From: an uncultured bacterium | Lineage (GTDB): Bacteria > Cyanobacteriota > Vampirovibrionia > Gastranaerophilales > Gastranaerophilaceae | DNA length: 8,013 nucleotides | Assembly (NCBI GenBank): GCA_937894665.1 | Contig: CALAWF010000239.1 | Coordinates: 1-8,013, forward strand | Direction: 5' to 3' | Part shown: positions 4,899 through 8,013 of the stretch, piece after piece | Layout of the letters: the number at the start of each line of letters is the position of its first letter | Position numbering within the stretch: the stretch's first letter is position 1 | Position numbers and translations under genes: made by a program | The notes under the pieces: model-generated | What the model was told of the DNA's origin: nothing | Databases searched by the model: none | The model's input: only the letters and a program-made list of their open reading frames with translations

Positions 4899-7800
4899 TT
4901 ATATCTCCAAATCTTTTTCGGTAATTTCTCTTTTCGGGAACTTGTCAACAAATTCCTGAACAAGAACATAGAATGCCGGAGTTAATGCAGCACCCATAGT
5001 TGCAGCCGCAACCATACCGCCAAATACAGTTGATCCAACTGAAATTCTTGAATTTGCACCGGCACCTGATGCAAATATCATCGGTAATACACCAATAATA
5101 AATGCCAACTCTGTCATCATAATTGCACGGAATCGCAATTTTGCAGCTTTAACAGCAGCTTCTCTAATCGGTAAACCGTGTTTTTCGTGTTCTTCTTTAG
5201 CAAACTCAACAATCAAAATAGATTGCTTAGCTGCCAAACCAATCAATGTAATCATACCTACTTGAGAATAAATATCAAAAGATTGGTTAATCATCATCTG
5301 GAACAATAACGCTCCCAAAGCGGCAACCGGAGAAACTAATAATACTGCAACCGGAATTGTATAACTTTCGTACAACGCAACTAAGAACAAGTAAACGAAT
5401 ACCAAAGCCATTGCAACAATTACAATTGTTTGTCCTGATGCAGCTCTTTCTTGAGCAGAAGTACCAGACCAGTCAAATGTCATATCTGATGGAAGAACTC
5501 TTTTTGCAACAGCTTCCATTGCCGCCATCGCATCACCTGAACTCTTTCCGTCTGCCTGTTGACCTTGAATTTGAACTGATTCATACATATTGTATCTTGA
5601 GATTGATGCAGTACCTACAGTCTGTTTCAATGTAACAATAGACAATACAGGAACTTGAACACCATTTTTATTTTTTACATAAATACCGGCTAAATCAGTT
5701 GAAGTATTTCTAAATCTACTGTCAGCCTGTAATTGAACTTTAAATACCCTACCATATTTGTTAAAGTCATTAACATAATAAGTACCAAGCATTGATGCTA
5801 AAGTTGAATACAATTCTTGCAAATCAACATCCTGAGCCAAAGCCTTAGCGTAATCAATATCAACAATATATTGAGGAACGTTTGCTTGGAATGAAGTGTT
5901 AACACTTGATAATGATGGATCAGAGTTTGCAGCAGCAACGAGTTTATTTGCCCAAGATTCCAATTCTTGTGCAGTATAATCGCCTTGAGAAAGCATTTGG
6001 AACTCGAAACCACCCATCATACTCATACCCATAATAGCCGGAGGAGAGAATGACATAATTGATGCTTCTTTTGTATTTCCGGCAATTTGTCTTATACGCT
6101 GCAAAATTGCAGTATGAGAAAGATTAGTAGGACGTCCCTCTATTTTACGTTTTACCCAATCTATAGGTCCGACTTTTCTATCTTCATAACTATCCAACAA
6201 GATAATAGCAGTTGCAGAGTTAACTGCACCGTTACCACCGAATACCGTTAACTTACTAGCATCAACCCCATCCAAAACCTTAACTTGATCAAGGAATTTT
6301 CTTGAAACTTCTTCCGTTCTTGATAGTGAAGCACCATCCGGAAGAGTAATTGTTGCAAGCAATACACCTTGGTCCTCATCAGGGATGAAACCTGTTGAAA
6401 TCATTTTGAATGAAACCAAAGTTAAGGCAACAATAACTAAATATGTTGTAATAAGTAACTTTTTATCATATACGAATTTTTTTACGTATTCCATATAAAA
6501 ATCTTCTAATTTGTCAAAATATTCGTTGAACACTTTAACAATTTTTGAAGTTCTTCTGCCAATTCTTTTTTGAATATGTTTCAAATGACGCATAAATGAA
6601 GAAGTTGTGCATTTTGTTTCTTCTTGTTTTTCTCTACCCAAGAAGTGAGAACACATTGCAGGGGATAAAGTCAATGCACAAATTGCAGAAAGAGCGATAG
6701 AAACAGCAATACAAACAGCAAACTGCTTATACATAACACCTGTCATACCACCCAAAAATCCAATCGGAACAAATACAGCCATCAATACCATTGCCATCGC
6801 AACCAATGATGAACCAACTTCCTGCATTGTAATCTGCGTTGCCATAATTGCCGATTTACCTTCGTCAATATGTCGTTTTACGTTTTCAATTACAACGATA
6901 GCATCATCAACTACAACACCTACTGCAAGTACCAAGGCGAATAAAGATAACAAGTTGATTGACATACCCAACGCATCCAACGCAAAGAATGTACCAATCA
7001 AAGAAACAGGGATTGTTGCACAAGGAACAAGAGTTGCCATCCCATCCCCCAAGAACAAATAAATAATCAATACAACGATTATACCTGTTAATAGGATTGT
7101 AAATTCAACTTCTTTCATTGATTCTTGAATATATTCGGCATCATCCTTAATAGTCATAATTTTGATACCGTTAGACATTCTTGAGTTTAATTCATCAACC
7201 TTAGCATGAACCGCCTTTGACAAGTTGATAATGTTAGCATCCGGCAATTGGGAAACCATAATAATTGCAGAAGGTTTACCATTTACCAAACCTAAATTTG
7301 TATAAGATTGAGCTCCTAATTCGACTCTTGCAATATCTTTAATTCTAACATTTGAACCATCCATATTAGAACGGATAATTATATTTTCAAAATCTTTAAC
7401 ATCTGCCAAACGACCTTTCGTTTTCAAAGTCAATTGCAATGCTTGTGGGTCATCTGTCGGTAATTGTCCTAACGCACCGGCTGTAACCTGAGTGTTTTGA
7501 GCGGCAATTGCAGCCTTAACTTCACTTGTTGAAATGTTTAACCCTGCCATTTTTTGAGGGTCAAGCCATATTCTCATTGAATAATCACCGGCACCATATA
7601 CGTTAACGTCGGCAACACCATCCACACGTTTCAATTCGTCCTTAACATATATAGAACCGTAGTTTGATAAATCCAACGGACTCCAATCACCTGATTCAGG
7701 ATACAAGTTCAAAATCAATGCACCGGAACCTGAAGACCTGCTGATAGCAGTTACACCAGTTCTTTGAACATCTTCGGGCAACTGAGTCAAAACCTGTTGA

Positions 7801-8012
7801 ATACGGTTGTTAACGTTCATCAAGTTGATATTTTTATCAGAACCAACCTTGAAATACATTGTCAAAGAATAACTTCCATCATAAGAAGAAGAAGACATAT
7901 AAGACAAGTTTTCAACACCGTTCAATTTATTTTCCAAAACTGTCGCAACAGAAGACTCGATAACTTCCGCACTTGCACCTTGATAATTAGCACTTACCAT
8001 AATTTGCGGAGG
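4899..8012 (-). CDS. HAE1-type RND multidrug efflux pump, N-terminus outside the window
   Basis: This is an inner-membrane proton-driven drug exporter that takes substrates from the periplasm or outer leaflet and passes them to the TolC-like channel. The frame is open to the right edge: four codons (PPQI) precede the first in-window Met at 8000, matching the PPQI(M)VSANYxGA start of the first periplasmic domain. About 40 N-terminal residues (first membrane helix) are missing; the full protein would be near 1075 residues. Counting from that Met, the proton-relay Asp pair is at 365-366 (GVVVDDAIVVIENV), the Lys of helix 10 at 925 (GLAAKQSILIVEFAK) and the relay Thr at 963 (MMTELAF), matching D407/D408, K940 and T978 of AcrB, so transport should be active. 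FIPDEDQGVLLATITLPDGAS opens the second half. A charged linker (456-512) joins the halves. Drug range cannot be read from sequence. The adaptor gene presumably lies beyond the right edge. Confidence 0.97.
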   Translation of the reverse strand, partial: PPQIMVSANYQGASAEVIESSVATVLENKLNGVENLSYMSSSSYDGSYSLTMYFKVGSDKNINLMNVNNRIQQVLTQLPEDVQRTGVTAISRSSGSGALILNLYPESGDWSPLDLSNYGSIYVKDELKRVDGVADVNVYGAGDYSMRIWLDPQKMAGLNISTSEVKAAIAAQNTQVTAGALGQLPTDDPQALQLTLKTKGRLADVKDFENIIIRSNMDGSNVRIKDIARVELGAQSYTNLGLVNGKPSAIIMVSQLPDANIINLSKAVHAKVDELNSRMSNGIKIMTIKDDAEYIQESMKEVEFTILLTGIIVVLIIYLFLGDGMATLVPCATIPVSLIGTFFALDALGMSINLLSLFALVLAVGVVVDDAIVVIENVKRHIDEGKSAIMATQITMQEVGSSLVAMAMVLMAVFVPIGFLGGMTGVMYKQFAVCIAVSIALSAICALTLSPAMCSHFLGREKQEETKCTTSSFMRHLKHIQKRIGRRTSKIVKVFNEYFDKLEDFYMEYVKKFVYDKKLLITTYLVIVALTLVSFKMISTGFIPDEDQGVLLATITLPDGASLSRTEEVSRKFLDQVKVLDGVDASKLTVFGGNGAVNSATAIILLDSYEDRKVGPIDWVKRKIEGRPTNLSHTAILQRIRQIAGNTKEASIMSFSPPAIMGMSMMGGFEFQMLSQGDYTAQELESWANKLVAAANSDPSLSSVNTSFQANVPQYIVDIDYAKALAQDVDLQELYSTLASMLGTYYVNDFNKYGRVFKVQLQADSRFRNTSTDLAGIYVKNKNGVQVPVLSIVTLKQTVGTASISRYNMYESVQIQGQQADGKSSGDAMAAMEAVAKRVLPSDMTFDWSGTSAQERAASGQTIVIVAMALVFVYLFLVALYESYTIPVAVLLVSPVAALGALLFQMMINQSFDIYSQVGMITLIGLAAKQSILIVEFAKEEHEKHGLPIREAAVKAAKLRFRAIMMTELAFIIGVLPMIFASGAGANSRISVGSTVFGGMVAAATMGAALTPAFYVLVQEFVDKFPKREITEKDLEI
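4904..4908 (-). promoter_or_regulatory. Shine-Dalgarno site that fixes the outer-membrane factor start
   Basis: On the minus strand GGAGA lies 6 nt before the ATG at 4897 and overlaps the last codons of the pump gene, whose stop is 4901-4899. Ribosomes finishing the pump gene would end next to this site, so translation of the two genes is probably coupled. It contrasts with the three genes further left, which have no SD site. Confidence 0.85.
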
Positions 8013-8013
8013 C

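Noticed and set aside
4898..4969. A longer start for the outer-membrane factor (ATG at 4969)
   Set aside because: It would add 24 residues in front of a clear signal peptide and overlap the pump gene by 71 bases, while the ATG at 4897 has GGAGA at a good distance.

Overview
The window comes from an AT-rich bacterial genome with a Gram-negative envelope, since it encodes a tripartite RND efflux pump with a TolC-type outer-membrane channel. One protein carries a short N-terminal FTGY-type motif after a polar leader. I associate such leaders, from memory and without a search, with gut Gastranaerophilales (Vampirovibrionia/Melainabacteria). Low GC and the lack of Shine-Dalgarno (SD) sites on several genes fit that guess, but the assignment is tentative.

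Layout. Positions 2-829 (+) hold the 3' part of a gene that enters from outside the window; its reading frame is open to the first base, so it is longer than an ATG-initiated ORF suggests. It is convergent with a minus-strand gene (826-1791), and the two share the palindrome TTAA as their stop codons. The minus-strand gene encodes a divergent protein-kinase-fold protein with the key catalytic residues in place. Upstream of it lies a complete tRNA-Ser(UGA) unit on the minus strand, with a near-consensus promoter and an intrinsic terminator. A DUF4234-like membrane protein (2067-2582, +) then converges, one base apart, on a GtrA-family membrane protein (2584-3003, -).

Positions 3004-3376 are non-coding. 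They contain three diverged copies of one short hairpin repeat plus a separate hairpin. Two copies are inverted to each other and lie inside a larger imperfect inverted repeat of about 115 bp.

Positions 3377-8012 (-) hold the end of an efflux operon: an HAE1-type RND pump (5' end outside the window) followed one base later by a TolC-family outer-membrane factor, with a strong SD site inside the end of the pump gene. A periplasmic adaptor gene is expected beyond the right edge but is not visible.

The efflux operon and the tRNA are ordinary. The less ordinary parts are the kinase-like protein and its convergent partner, the repeat cluster, and a possible shared leaderless promoter arrangement: three genes without an SD site each have a -10-like hexamer exactly 6 nt before the ATG.
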